From positions 320,208 to 384,207 of the forward strand of contig PJEW03000013.1 of NCBI GenBank assembly GCA_002900995.3: DNA of 64,000 bases. The letters run 5' to 3'. Origin of the DNA: Ganoderma boninense (lineage: Eukaryota; Basidiomycota; Agaricomycetes; Polyporales; Polyporaceae). Of this stretch, positions 1 through 10,858 are shown in pieces. The notes beneath the pieces are model-generated. The model worked only from the letters and a program-made list of their open reading frames with translations. It did not search any database and was not told the DNA's origin. Numbering within the stretch: the first letter of the stretch is position 1; the number at the start of each line of letters is the position of its first letter. The position numbers were made by a program, and so were the translations under genes.

Positions 1-147
1 CCCATCCTCATGTACCTTACAATATGAACCGTTGATATGAAAATATTGCGTATAGGTTGTGGTTCCCAGCATGAATTCGGCTACTTGTAAAATCTTGGCC
101 GAGCGAAGGCTTGGCTCGGAGTTGATCATTGGGCGCTCACTTGCTCG

Positions 148-540
148 TTGCGCCTGACCGTCACCACAGGTAAGTCAGACTTCTCTTGCACCTCGCGCAC
201 TCGGCTGGGTAGGCCTTATGACACGTGTCCACGAGCCGAAAACAGGGTACTCAGCGACGGGGATAGCTCCGACTCAGAGAGCTTACCAGATCTTGCTGTC
301 CTTGACGTCAGTGCAGAAGGATCCGACATCGAAGAGGACGAGTGGACGTCTACTAGCCCCGAGTCTGATTCTGAACTTTTACCTGCAGACATCGAGCTTA
401 ATGTGACACTTCACGGGCTCTTGGACGAGGTTTTTGAAAGGGACAACGGTTCTGCTCGTTCTGATGGCGATCAAGTACGTGAAGTCCACTATGCCAGTCT
501 TTTATGGTATTCAGTGAATTGCGGCATCATGCAGGGATAG
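148..540 (+). CDS. acidic hypothetical fragment
   Basis: This is an open frame of 130 codons with a Ser/Asp/Glu-rich middle (runs such as SDGDSSDSES and SDIEEDEWTS) and no recognisable domain. A plausible intron begins at the GTACGTG following the codon CAA near 474 and ends at the AG near 536; the next exon would continue from about 537 to 640 with residues such as RKGSPSEAIEEAPGPW. Acidic leaders like this occur in many fungal transposon proteins, and the Plavaka remnant lies directly downstream, so it may be the N-terminal part of the same dead element. The start codon is uncertain and the function is unknown. Confidence 0.3.
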   Translation: MRLTVTTGKSDFSCTSRTRLGRPYDTCPRAENRVLSDGDSSDSESLPDLAVLDVSAEGSDIEEDEWTSTSPESDSELLPADIELNVTLHGLLDEVFERDNGSARSDGDQVREVHYASLLWYSVNCGIMQG

Positions 541-743
541 GAAAGGCTCTCCGAGTGAAGCCATTGAAGAGGCTCCTGGCCCATGGGCATGTCTGTCGGG
601 GACGAATAGGCGCGAATATCGCGGTCAAATCACCGGTACGTTTATTGGTTTTGGTTGGGTAGCTAGAGGACAAGTCTCACCATTCTTCAATCAGGACTCA
701 CTTGCGACCAGGATGGGAAGAGTTTTGAAGCTGGACGGGCGCC

Positions 744-1130
744 GACTACTGGTGGTCTGGCATCTCCGACGCTTGGACGCCATACAAGGATCGCCTACAA
801 TACGAGGTCGCTGAATTTCTCTACACGCAAGAGCAAATGAGTGGCGGGAACATGGACAAGCTTTCGGAGCTCTGCGCTGCATCTCTTCTTCCCCATGGCA
901 CTGATATGTACCAAACTATCGACTCGACATCTCTCGACGAAGTACAATGGGCCCGCTTCAAAATCACTCACTAAGATGCTGACTCTCCTTCCAATGACAT
1001 CCCGAGCTGGATGAAGCAGTCCTACGAAGTCTGGTATCGGGATGTCCGTGAAGTGATCAAGAACCACACCCTCGCTCCAAGCATTCACTCTCATGTCCGG
1101 GTGCAACGACCCAGTCCTCAAGGTCTAGGA
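744..1130 (+). pseudogene. Plavaka-type transposase remnant (first copy)
   Basis: The frame starting at 744 reads DYWWSGISDAWTPYKDRLQY, then EVAEFLYTQEQMSGGNMDKL, then an in-frame TAA at 972-974, and continues in the same frame with PSWMKQSYEVWYRDVREVIK. The tyrosine-glutamate-valine-tryptophan plus YRDxRE block and the preceding element-specific helix are the N-terminal signature I associate with basidiomycete Plavaka (CACTA-like, KDZ-neighbouring) DNA transposases. There is a further TGA just upstream (near 732) in the same frame and the similarity fades after about 1100, so only a small N-terminal slice survives. It cannot encode a working transposase. Family assignment rests on motif memory only; a profile search against Plavaka would settle it. 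Confidence 0.6.
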
Positions 1131-2035
1131 CTGGATATACGACGAGCTCATGGCCGAACATCCCTGTCTTGACGTTGCAGACCTCGTTGTAGTCCCTACT
1201 ATTCAGGTCGAGGTTCAGAAGGGGGAGTGCAGCGAGAATGCAGGGAGAAAGTCTGGAAATGATGAGACCCAGAAGGAGAAGCGTCGCGGTCAGAGAGCTC
1301 GAGCTCGTGTCAAGGGTACGGGTCAGGGCAGAGGCTGAGGAGAGTTCAGAGGCCGAGACGCTTCCCGTGCCGCCAAAGAGGAGCAGGGTGGCCAGTGCAG
1401 GGCTGGGGCCGACGCTTGCGCGTCCGTGAAAGAGGAGTTACCTCTTCTCCTCTCGTCGCCTTAACGCAGAACAGTTGAGCGACGATGGGCGACCACGAGC
1501 AAATCGTCGTCTTCACAATCGTCTTGTGAGTTCTTTCCTTCTTTTTGCCCTATCAGCTTGTCCACGGGTACCTCTTGCCTCCACGATATTCAACATCCAG
1601 ATGGCGCAGTGCTCATCTCGCCCACGCGGTTGTATTCCCCGTCTCCGTGAGCGACTTCTCCATCGCTCCGGAAAGGGAACGTTCAGACCCAGTTCGACGC
1701 TCGATACCAGGTCCTGATTCTCCTCGTGTCCCCGATTCCCTCCCTTCCTGGGATGCCAGAGACGTACGTTCTCTACATCCCCTATGCGCTCTGTGCAACC
1801 TTAAGCAACCCCGCCACCGCCGTGGGGCAGATTTCGCCTCTCGGCGACCTTTCGCTGTTCTCCACAGACGCGCCGTTCCCACAACGCCTGCGGAGCTCGG
1901 GGCACTCGACTTTTACATGGACGACGCACCGACTCGTAACTCCCAAGCCGCTGCGTTTGACGATGCGGTGGGTGGGAGTCGGCTCTTGTAGCCTGAGGGC
2001 GGTCGCGTTGCGAGAAAGGTGCCGTCTGCGGAGAT
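1131..2035. other. unassigned stretch with a possible small spliced ORF
   Basis: A candidate gene starts with ATG at 1484 (MGDHEQIVVFTI), has an intron-like GT..AG interval ending at the AG at 1552-1553, and then an open frame to a stop at 1989-1991 that is rich in Pro, Arg and Ser. No domain is recognised. Lysine/arginine-rich frames at 1150-1429 look like read-through of the upstream remnant. It may be the 3' part of the Plavaka element or unrelated flanking DNA. Confidence 0.2.
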
Positions 2036-3220
2036 TTAGGAACACCATTGTAGGGGAAGGTGCATATAAGCACTTCCGCGCACCGCGAGCCCGGGGCCAC
2101 GTCGGACAGGAACGAGCCCACGGGCTCCCCCTTTGTGTGGAGCTACGAGTCGATGAAGCCCGAGCGGGACCGTGACAGATTGCCATCGCCCTTTAGCCAT
2201 GGCCTCCATGAATGGCATGCCATTCAGGAGGTGCCACAGGAGAGACCCGATGCGCGCGCTGTGGCCTGGAGGGAGGTCGACCTGAGGGAAGACCGCTGCA
2301 GCCTTCAGGCGACGCTGCATGGCTTGGCCAGTGAGTGGACGCCTTGAGTTTTTGAACTTGTAGCTGAAAAGCGGCACATCGGAGGGTGGATCATTGATGA
2401 GGAGGTGGTTGTTGAAGGCCGGCAATGGATCGCAGACAGTCAGGTGGGGCTGAGGGACGAAAAAGACATCCTCGCCCTCGTAGCGACGAGTTTTTGTCCA
2501 GGGCAAGGTGAAAATGTGAACAGGAACACCATCCCGCTCTGCCGTGTGGTAATGAGCACGCTGGACGTGTACGTCTGGGTCAAAGCTGCTTAGTGTCTTG
2601 AGGACAAACTCATCACGCTTTGCTGTGCACCAGAACACAGTCAAGGTGGCGGCCCAGACAGCGGCATCGAGGGGAACAGTGAGGTCAAAGCTGGGATGCA
2701 GCGCTGCGAGGATGTCCACCGTGAGTGGTGGGCGCTTTCCGCGCGTGATGGGTGCGACACGATCAGCAGCCCGCAACATAACCTTGAGTGTCTGCCGATC
2801 TATGTTCCATGGAAGGCCATGGAGTACGTGCCAAGCATGCAGCCCGGAGACGTAGTTGTTGACGGCTGTCTCAGAATATGAGCCGACCATAGCAGCGGTA
2901 AAGAGTTCAAGGATGGTCATCGTGATGGGGGTACGATCTTCCTCTGCAACACTCCGGGAGTCGCACCATACGTGGTAGAGGAGGAGACCCGTGGCGTATG
3001 TCTCTAAGGTCGAGTCCGCATAGCCCAAAGACAAGGCGTCGAGGACACGGGCCAGATCCTCCGCTGAAAAGGGCAGCACATTCCCTGCACGTCCATGGAC
3101 AGTTCGAGTTTAGGAAGGGAGCCAGAGACGAAGCCGATCCCGTGCGAGGCAGCGTGGACGAAGTACAGATTGGGAAGGAGTAAGATGCGCAGGATAGGGA
3201 CGGGGTCGGGCACTGACAGA
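2036..3220 (-). pseudogene. tyrosine recombinase of the DIRS-type element, catalytic Tyr not found
   Basis: The main frame runs from 3079 to 2036 (347 codons), and coding similarity extends upstream in the same frame past a TAA near 3112. Counting from the Met at 3079, the recombinase signature is clear: Arg155 in the block TAKRDEF, Lys196 in TLPWTKT, the H-x-x-R box at His273-Arg276 (PGHSARIG) and Trp299 in KGRW. The final nucleophilic Tyr should follow GRW by about 8-15 residues in a segment that normally reads like FLxYLRxHA; here the frame gives VTVPLGLHRL with no Tyr, and neither other frame restores one clearly. The protein is therefore probably inactive through small indels near its end. 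It would normally insert the circular cDNA into chromosomal DNA. Confidence 0.8.
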
Positions 3221-3248
3221 GCGGGCAGGGACTTGGAGAGCAACTGGG

Positions 3249-5455
3249 CTAAAACTCTGGGAGGTCGTCCCACCAGAAGATGTCGTCCCCAGCGAGCGAC
3301 TGCCCAAGCACCTCGGACCTGTCATTGAAGTCGATTCGTGCCGAGGTGTCGAGGCCTGCAGGCTTGGAGAGGGGTTTCTGGGCAGCGCAGAGTCGCTCTG
3401 AAGCGGAAAAGGGGGCATTCCAGTCGACAAGGAAGGGAGCGACAGCAGTCGGGAGTTTGACAGGAGGAAGGAGGAGAGAAGTGGATGGGTACCGTCCACG
3501 GGATGTCTCGTCGGCAGGGTTTGAGGCACTTGTGACATAGCGTGTATGGACGACCACTTCTCGTCGCTCGAGGAAGGCTGAAAGCCGCTTAAAGATAACG
3601 TTGACAGTGAAACTCCTGCTCTTGCCCTTCCGCCAGCCGTCGACAACACCTGTGTTGTCGACGAAGACCTAGGAAAGTCACTGTCAGTGGTTTTTACTGA
3701 GGGTGAGTGTAGAGGATGGAGGGACGACCCGGACGAGCTAGAAGAGAGTGAACAGACCTTGAAGTGGCCGACAGCAGGGTGGAGGCGAAGAATGGTATAG
3801 ACAAGGAGCTCGAAGCCGACCGCCTCAAGCCAACCAATGTCTCGGCCCTCTGAGGGGGATTGCCAACCGGGGAGGACTCTCTATGCCCGCCAGCGGCCGG
3901 CAATAACAACTGCGACGCCCACTCCTGAACTGGCGTCAGAGAAGGCGCGGGCATCGAAGAGGGGGACCGGACGCGGGATGCGTCGAGAGAGGGGACCACG
4001 CCGGAGCCGGTCGCTCCACCAGTCAAGGTCAGCAGCGAGTCGTTTGGGAGGGGCACGAGGCACATGAGGACGATCGACTGCAACAGCCATGATTGCGGAC
4101 TCCAGTTGGACGAGGTAAGGGCGACCGGCAGGCACAACGAGCGCCGTGTAGATAAGCTTGCCATGCAGCGATTGGATCTGCTGCAGCGTGTGTGTCGGTC
4201 GCATGCGAAACTCAGCAAGGACCGCAAGATACTTGTCCCGCTTCTTCTGCGCGAGGGCGACCTGCCAGGTGACCAGGTCCCAGGTAAGACCTGTGAACTC
4301 GGGAGTGGTGGAGAAAGGCTGGTCCTTCTCCTGCTCCCAGAGGGGGCCCAACCGTTGCGAGACAGAATCGACATCCTGGAAAGCGTAGGAGTATTGTGTG
4401 TCTGCTGGTGGTCGTGAAGAGTTGGCTGAGAGATCTCGGACGGCAAATTGAAAGTCCTCAACGAACTCCTCAGCCTGACCATCGGGGAGGAGCCCACCCG
4501 CATACCACAGACGACCTCCTCGATGATGCTGGCCACCGACAGCTTTGATGCGTGCGCTCGCATCTGCCCGCTTCCGGTTGAGTTCTGGAATGTGTTCGCG
4601 CAGGACACGGAGGAAGAGGTGATCGTCGACCCATTTGATGAGCGGACCGATGCCGTGAGCACGCATGATGTCTGCCCCAGCATCTGCAACAGAGCCGTAG
4701 ATGCCAACACAAGATCGACCACCGAACATGGCACAGACGTCGACGTCGAACTCATCATCGCCTGTTCGTACGACAACGCCCGGCCACTGGGAAGGATGGA
4801 GGGGTATGAATCGAAAGGCCTCAGAGATATCGCGAATGGCGCCCTGCGAACCAGGAGGTAGCATGGCGAGGAGAAGGGAAACTGAAGAGAAAGTCCCCCA
4901 GGTACAAGGGTACTCGGAGGCGTCGATTGAAGCATTGATGGATGAAATGCCGGTAGGGCGAGGCGTGTATGGATAGGATAGATTCTGGATGAGACGGAGC
5001 GTTGTGGGTTTGTGTGGTTTTGGTATGAGCGAGAAAGGAGACGTCTGGAAAGGACCGAGTACAGATTCAATAATGAGACGAGGGTATGGACCATAATATC
5101 GACCACGGTCACGCTCCTTCCGTACGAGGTCACGGAAGGCATCATGATGCAGTGCGATCGTCTGGCTGTTGGGAGGAGTGAAGGATGATGAGATGGGGGG
5201 AACCCCAATGTCGAAACCGATGCGCAGGGAGCAGGGAATATGGGGGTATCTGCCGAGGAGGCCTGTTGCACGAAGTTCTCGCTCCCAGCCATCTGCGTTA
5301 AGCGGTGTTCGAGGCTGTCGTGCCCTGGCTGAGAGAGCAGCCTTGAGCGCCATGATCTGTGCTGCCACATCCGGAGCAGCAACGGAGACCAAAGGCGCAG
5401 GGGGAGGCATTGCAGCCGCGAGGAATGTTGAAGCGCAAGCAGACCTTGTTGCCAT
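3249..5455 (-). pseudogene. reverse transcriptase-RNase H of the DIRS-type element
   Basis: The 5' exon (5455-3758) encodes the RT: palm motif A is RDISEAFR at about residues 207-214, the fingers/palm block FGGRS is near residue 245, and the active-site strand is WVDDHLF at about 275-281 (VDD in place of the usual YxDD, as in this order). RNase H begins with FSDASSGVGVAVVIAG. A TAG at 3881-3883 interrupts the frame where a Trp codon would be expected, after which the same frame continues. A clean intron (3669-3757, GTCTGT..CTAG, 89 nt) joins VGHFK to VFVDNTGVVDGW, and the 3' exon carries the NPADETSRG block and ends at 3249. The start overlaps the gag end in another frame, so pol is probably expressed from its own ATG or by frameshifting. 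Confidence 0.85.
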
Positions 5456-7054
5456 CTGAGGCTCGACAGATAGTACCTCTGCCGCTGTCGGCTCGACGGA
5501 CGTAGGCTCGCACTTTGTCGTGATAGTAGAGCTTGTCGGTGTTGCAGTCGCGCGCGAGGTGAGAGTGACGGCCGAGGCAGACTGCGCAGGCGGAGGTCGT
5601 CGACCCGATTGCGCTGCTCTGAAAAGACGAAGTGCCGGCTCGCGGAACGACGGTGCTGTACCGGTCGCGAGTGGCGATTGGATTACGCGACCCAGTTCGA
5701 GGGGCAGAGCTCAGAGGTGAGGAGGAGTTGGCCTGAGCGGCGTGCTGACGAGCGAGCGGGGACGACGGAGCGGTCCCAAGCATCACACCGTGCTGCTGAC
5801 GAGAGAGCAGCCGGCGTACAGATGCAGAATGAAGAGAGAGAAAGAGGAGAGATAGAAGACGAGCGGAGGGGTTTTTGGGAAAGAAAAGGACTGTTAGCAC
5901 GCAGTACGAAGAGGACCGGAGGAGAGGTAAAGCCCGAGGCTGAAAGTACTGACCAATTCAGTCATCCTGCGCATTTCTGCAAGAGTTGTCATCGCGGTGG
6001 TGTGGATCATCTCGTTGAGAATCTCGTCGACGCGGGCTTCATTGATGATAGAGATATTAGGAACGGTCTCGGCCTTGCGGGCCAGCGCGGCGTGGTATTC
6101 GCGGCGGACATCTGCGAAGTACCGGACGAGGGCGCGTTCTCCGAATAGGGGATAACGACGTGGGGCGTCATGACTTTCGAGGTTCATGATCAGAACGACA
6201 AAAGCTTGGATGTGGGTGGCATTCCAGCCGCTTTGCGCCGCGTACCGCGCGAAGAAGTGCTTTGCCTCTGAGAGCTGTTGTAACTTAAGGGCAGCATCAG
6301 GCACCGCATTCTTGCTAGGTTTTCCAGCTTCGGAAACTCGAGAGAAGGAGACGGTGTTGGTGGTGGGGTCAATGGTTCCCAGGAGTCCTGTGGAAGCGTC
6401 CTCCGTAACTGAGGCAAGAGAAAGGGTCCGAGCCTCCTCGCGGCCGTCATGGGTGAAGTACCAGAAGTTGACGAGCTTGGTGGGGTCGCGAAGCGCGTTC
6501 GCTGCATAGTCTGTTATTCCGTAGTCCATCCTGGTGCTCAGCAGCTCTTGTCCGATAGTAGGGAACACGAGCGCGGTGCCTGCGACAGACGAAGCCGTAC
6601 CGTTACCTGGAGTCGCTGGCCCTTCCTGCGCTGCGTCCACAGGACGAGTGTGCAGCTCCTGACGAAGATCCTGCTCCCTTCGACGGTCCGCTTCTTCCTG
6701 AGCCTGCCTGTCCTCCGCAGCCCGCCGTAGCCGCTCTTCTTCATCTCTGAGACGCTGTGCCTCCTCCTCCTGCCTCTGGCGCTCCTCGTCTTCAAGGCGA
6801 CGTGCCTCCATTGCAGCCTGATGCTCCTGCCATGCCAGAACAGCCCTCTGATGCTCGTATTGCCAGTTGGCGGCGGCGACGTCTCGCGCGTGCTGCTCGG
6901 AGATGGATAGGCGCGCTGCGAGCCCAACAATGTAATCCGCTGCTTCTAGAGCCGCGTAATCGGGCATCACATCGTAGCTCGGGTCGCGCGGGGGGATGGG
7001 GGCTGGGATGGGGGCGGGACCGGGGGCCTCTGGCTGAGGCGCGGGATCTGCCAT
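5298..7054 (-). CDS. Gag-like protein of the DIRS-type element
   Basis: Exon 1 starts at the ATG at 7054 with a proline-rich leader (PAPIPAPIPPRDP) and continues into a long Glu/Arg/Gln-rich coiled coil near residues 75-130, then a globular part. An intron (5953-5796, GTCAGT..TCAG, 158 nt) joins it to an exon that ends at 5298. The second exon has a zinc-knuckle-like cluster, CAVCLGRHSHLARDC, and a second Cys/His cluster ending CCSGCGSTDHGAQGC, which fit nucleic-acid binding by a retrotransposon Gag. It overlaps the start of the RT frame by about 158 nt in a different phase. No internal stop was seen, unlike its two partner genes. Confidence 0.75.
5796..5953 (-). other. intron in the gag gene
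   Basis: The interval starts GTCAGTAC and ends in a pyrimidine-rich tract with CTCGTCAG. Removing it restores one frame from the coiled-coil exon to the zinc-knuckle exon. It is longer than most introns in this window. A retrotransposon that moves through a full-length RNA copy is expected to lose spliced introns, so its persistence implies that unspliced RNA is the template. Confidence 0.6.
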
Positions 7055-8859
7055 GTTCTGACCGAGTTCGTAACGGACTGAAATAGCTCAGTTCAGGTGT
7101 AGAGTAAGGACCAGGAGAGCCTAGGGTAGAGATTACAGAAAGCGTAGACTAGAAAAATAGGCTGATGGAGACATGGAGATGCGCCGAGCTCGCTGTGTGC
7201 ACCGGGCGAGCTGGGTGAAAGCGGCGGCGGGATATCAAGAGGTGAGGCGCCCATCCGACCGCTTTCCGCCCTGCCATAGACTACGCACTGTCACCGCTCT
7301 CGCGCCTCGCCCGCCTACAGTGCTGCCAGCTGGCTTCAAGACGCCTACGGTAAGTCGCTTCTCAACTCCAACGTCCATCGTGCTTACGATCTTCCTCTCT
7401 CTCTATCTGCTAGACAAAGTCTCGTGTGTTGAACTCGAGACTAGCTATGGCGCCACTGGCTTCCTCGTGGACCTGCATGCCTTCCTCGATACTCATCTGC
7501 CCATTGCGACCCGACCGAACGAGTTCAACACACTCCATCACCTCCTTGAACCTGCCATGCGCCCTGTCTACAACTGCCCAGGGTGGTGTTCGCGACGTCC
7601 GCGAGTATCTTGGCTGCGGACTGTTCGTCGTCGACGACGAAGCCAAGCGCAAGCGCGAGGGAGGTCTGAACGATGCGTTCATTATCCTCATAATTCTCTG
7701 TATTCCATCTCATCTCAGCCTTTTGCCACCCTACAGGATTCTGCACTGCTCGTAGTAGATCAATTTTCAACCTCCCTGCACATGTTTGCAACCACTCTCA
7801 TCCCCTCAGTGGTTCCGCTCCTTTCGTGGACCATAACCGCGAAGCGGCTTCTTCAGTGTTATTACCAGCCACTCCACCAGCAACAAGCGTCGACGCCACT
7901 CTATCGTGTCGGAAATCACCCTTCTCCGCTCATGTCATCACATTCCCAAGTACGGCCTTGATGACGTTGACCCTAACTGGTCATCGGAGACCGTTTGCGA
8001 CGACTGTGTTGAGTTCTTTCTCAATATACACATTGACTTCCACATGTTTCAGGACCCCACGTTGCCTTCCAACATCTAGTACGGATATTCAAAATTTTTT
8101 GCTGACTCACCTCCCAGTCTGTCCCTGGCCTTCGCTTACGCAGCGCCGTGAAACGACCTTTCCCGGTACGCAACACTGGCGAGTACATCTGTTTGAGCTG
8201 ACCACGTCTTGCCACATCACGCATTCAGTTACGGTCCTCGCTGTGAAAGCAAGACACTCTCGCCCGTCAACCACAGTTCCTGTCAAGCCGCCAACTCGTC
8301 CCAGGTCCGTCCCAGGTCGTAGGGAATTACGAACCGGGACAGTGCGGCAGATTACTCATATAGCTCGGCTCAAACACGCACAACACGACCATTGTTTAGT
8401 CCAGGTAGGAGCATGCGCAGTCACCCTTTAGCTAAGCTGATGCTGATCTGTTTCAGATTGCATGGATGCCGGATGCATTGTCGTTGCGACCATGAAGCCT
8501 CACGCGGTGCTGCCTGAAGTCCTTCCCTAGATGTGCTTCGTGTCCGCTGCACCTATAATTCATGTCTACTACGTTTGCTCTGCTAAAACGGCCTACCATC
8601 CTGATCGCACTTGCCATATTGTCCGCAGGGTACGATGTGGCGGGCCAGGGCCTGCCACCCGATGCACCTCAGGAGGCGCCATCGTGTTGGACAGCACACC
8701 CAGCGCAAGGACGCACCGCCATCGTGGTGGTCACGCAAGGATGGCGGACTCGGAGGAGGAGGCGGTGGCGACAACTCTGAAACTCGAAGTCTATTCTCAC
8801 CACGTCCTTGATAGTATCAGAATACATAGATGCTATTCTATGCTACTCGAACATATTCG
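7055..8859. other. unassigned stretch with traces of a spliced gene
   Basis: A convincing intron signal on the plus strand (GTAAGTCGC at about 7350 to CTGCTAG near 7413) and a short plus-strand frame at about 7900-8080 reading HIPKYGLDDVDPNWSSETV and then CDDCVEFFLNIHIDFHMFQD look coding, but I could not join them into one model. Overlapping minus-strand frames (7410-7791) also look protein-like. A glycine-coding GGA/GGT run lies at 8740-8775. No family is recognised. Confidence 0.25.
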
Positions 8860-10534
8860 TCACCTTATGCGAGCTAAAAACCTGTTTACATGCGTCCTCA
8901 GAATGTCGTCGCAGCCTGTAGGTACAGCGTCTGGTGGCCCCACGGTGCACAGGTCAGGGAATAAACGCTTGAGTTGTAATAGGAAGAACGACGGGTCCTG
9001 GGGCTCTGAACCACGTAGGCAGTCGATGTTCAGTACACCGAGTCTGTGACGCAGCGCGGTGGCCTCCGGCGCCATAGTAGCCTCCACGTCCTCGATGGGC
9101 ATGTCTAAATCCATTTCCGCGAGGTGCAGGTGGGCCAGCTTCGGGCAACTGGTAGCAAGTGCCACCAGTGTCTTGACCGTGGGCCTCGTCCGAGCGCAAT
9201 TGTGAGCGTAACGCAGCTCGAAGAAGCGCAGTTTGCGCAATCCTTCTGAGAGTGTGATGATCTCCTTGTCTGAGACCGCAACAAAAGACTGGCTGAAGCT
9301 GATGGATAGTTCCTCGAGCTCGGCAAAGGAACCTATCGGGTCCCAGAAGTTGAGGACAACTGGATTGAAAACGAGCGCATTGTGGGATAGTGAGTTGCAG
9401 CTTAACGTGAACCTGCTGATGCCGCAGGGAAGCCACCTTCTGACAAAATGGATGAAGACCTGTAAAGTTTCAGGAGAGACGGGGGCTTGGGTAGAAGATG
9501 TAATCGCGAATGTAGCGGAGTGGATGAGGGGCGCGTTCATCTGGCTCAAGAATTCTGAGACATTGGCTAGGACGCCGCGGATCATAAGGACTTCCAACTC
9601 TGGCAGCTCCAGAGGGGGGACATTGCCCATGGGAGTCGCGTCTATGCTGCGATGGTCCACGTTGATATCGAGGTGCTTCAGATGATGAAAGACATCAATG
9701 CTCCTCTGCGCGTCGCGCTCCAGTGGGCATTTCGAAACAAACTTCTGTAGGTTAGGGAAGCGGCTAAGATCCTGTATGTGATCTTCCCTGACCTTGACGC
9801 TGCTGTTGCCCTCGTCCAAGAGGATGAATTCTCGCAGGTCTGGTGTTCGAGAGGCCATCATAGAGAGGGATATGCTCAAGAGGTCTTCATCTGAGCGGCC
9901 GGAGAAGCCCTGGAAGACGCGCAGCGACGTGGCGTAGGAGCGGAGTTGTGGGATGAGCAGATCTGAGACATGCAGAGCCTGCTCGGGTTGAAGAAACAAC
10001 GGTCTGAGCCGTCGAAGTTTGGGGAAGAGGGACTCTACCCCCTTGCCAGCTCCGCCTAAGAGGACCCTTAGCATGCAGTCGCGGTACGCGTCGGGCTCGC
10101 GCCCGTCGATGTGTAACTCCCTGACGCGGGAGGAATACGACCACAAACGAGCCCAATCTTCCTCTGTCATCCTCTGGACCCAGCGCTAGGAGACAAGATA
10201 TTGAGCGGTCATTCTATGCAGACCATCCGTCGCTGATACGTACTGTGCATGAAGACTCGGAAAAGCGTCGCCTGTAAGAGGGAAGGACCAGGAAGAGTTG
10301 CGCAAGATCATTCAGGACTTCCCAACGAGCATCCAAGGCGTGTTCAGAAAAGGCGCGGGATACCAGAGCTAAGGATGCCAGGTCTTGTTTTGCCTGTCTA
10401 CGGCTGTTCGTAAGCGCATCGGGGACATCACTGAAGGTGTAGACGTCGGGCATTTCGTCGCTCGGGTACACAGGTCTGAGCTCCTGACAGATCATTCTCA
10501 ACAAGTCATAGCAAGAAAAAAGGGGGCTGGACAT
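8860..10534 (-). CDS. F-box/LRR-type protein
   Basis: Two exons, 10534-10244 and 10185-8860, separated by a 58-nt intron (GTACGT..CTAG), encode about 538 residues. The N-terminus fits a degenerate F-box in residues about 5-85: LLRMICQEL, then LASLALVSRAFSEHALDARW. The rest is a series of leucine-rich segments such as LKHLDINVD, LPELEVLMIRG and AELEELSISFS, consistent with leucine-rich repeats that bind substrates for an SCF ubiquitin ligase. The splice turns SSCT into SSCTRWVQRM, restoring a continuous frame. Genes of this type form very large families in Agaricomycetes; substrates are unknown. The reading frame has no internal stop, so it is probably functional. Confidence 0.85.
10186..10243 (-). 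other. intron of the F-box/LRR gene
   Basis: Donor GTACGTATC and acceptor TCTCCTAG; the 58-nt interval contains an in-frame TAG that is removed by splicing. Confidence 0.8.
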
Positions 10535-10858
10535 GACTATACAGTGTATCGAGTCGTGTGAGAGAGGATGGTATGGTACAAGAGGGATGGACGAAGAGTG
10601 GCGTAGGCGTTGCCCTCCGACACATACGTTGGCTTCACGTCAACAGAGCCAAATAACGCGTCCAAGTTCAACGTCCGGCCCAGGCAACTCGTCCGGCCCG
10701 CGCCGTACGACAAGGAATCTTCCCGCTTTTTCTAGAGTTTTCTAATTGTCCCGGCGAGCAGCTCCCACGCAGAGACGTATCGCCTGCCAAGCCAGTCGAC
10801 CTTCACGCCCCCCCAGTGCGGCCACTACCTGAACCTTCTATTCCTTGGCCAGAGGTCA
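10535..10858. other. upstream region of the F-box gene, no gene seen
   Basis: This holds the presumptive 5' region of the minus-strand F-box gene. I saw no clear TATA box and no convincing ORF. Confidence 0.4.

Larger units (their letters stand above)
2036..7054 (-). mobile_element. DIRS/Ngaro-type tyrosine-recombinase retrotransposon
   Basis: Three coding modules lie in order on the minus strand: a coiled-coil Gag with zinc knuckles (7054-5298), a reverse transcriptase plus RNase H (5455-3249) and a tyrosine recombinase (about 3220-2036). This order, the lack of an aspartic protease and DDE integrase, and the recombinase fold define the DIRS order; Ngaro-like members are the form usually reported from Agaricomycetes. 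Each of pol and the recombinase carries at least one in-frame stop, so the copy is not autonomous. I could not find the split direct repeats or inverted termini expected at the ends, so the limits given are those of the coding modules. The downstream target site is likewise unresolved. Confidence 0.85.

Noticed and set aside
3694..5382. 562-codon minus-strand frame overlapping the reverse transcriptase
   Set aside because: It is a Ser/Leu-rich shadow of the RT frame; all RT motifs are in the other frame.
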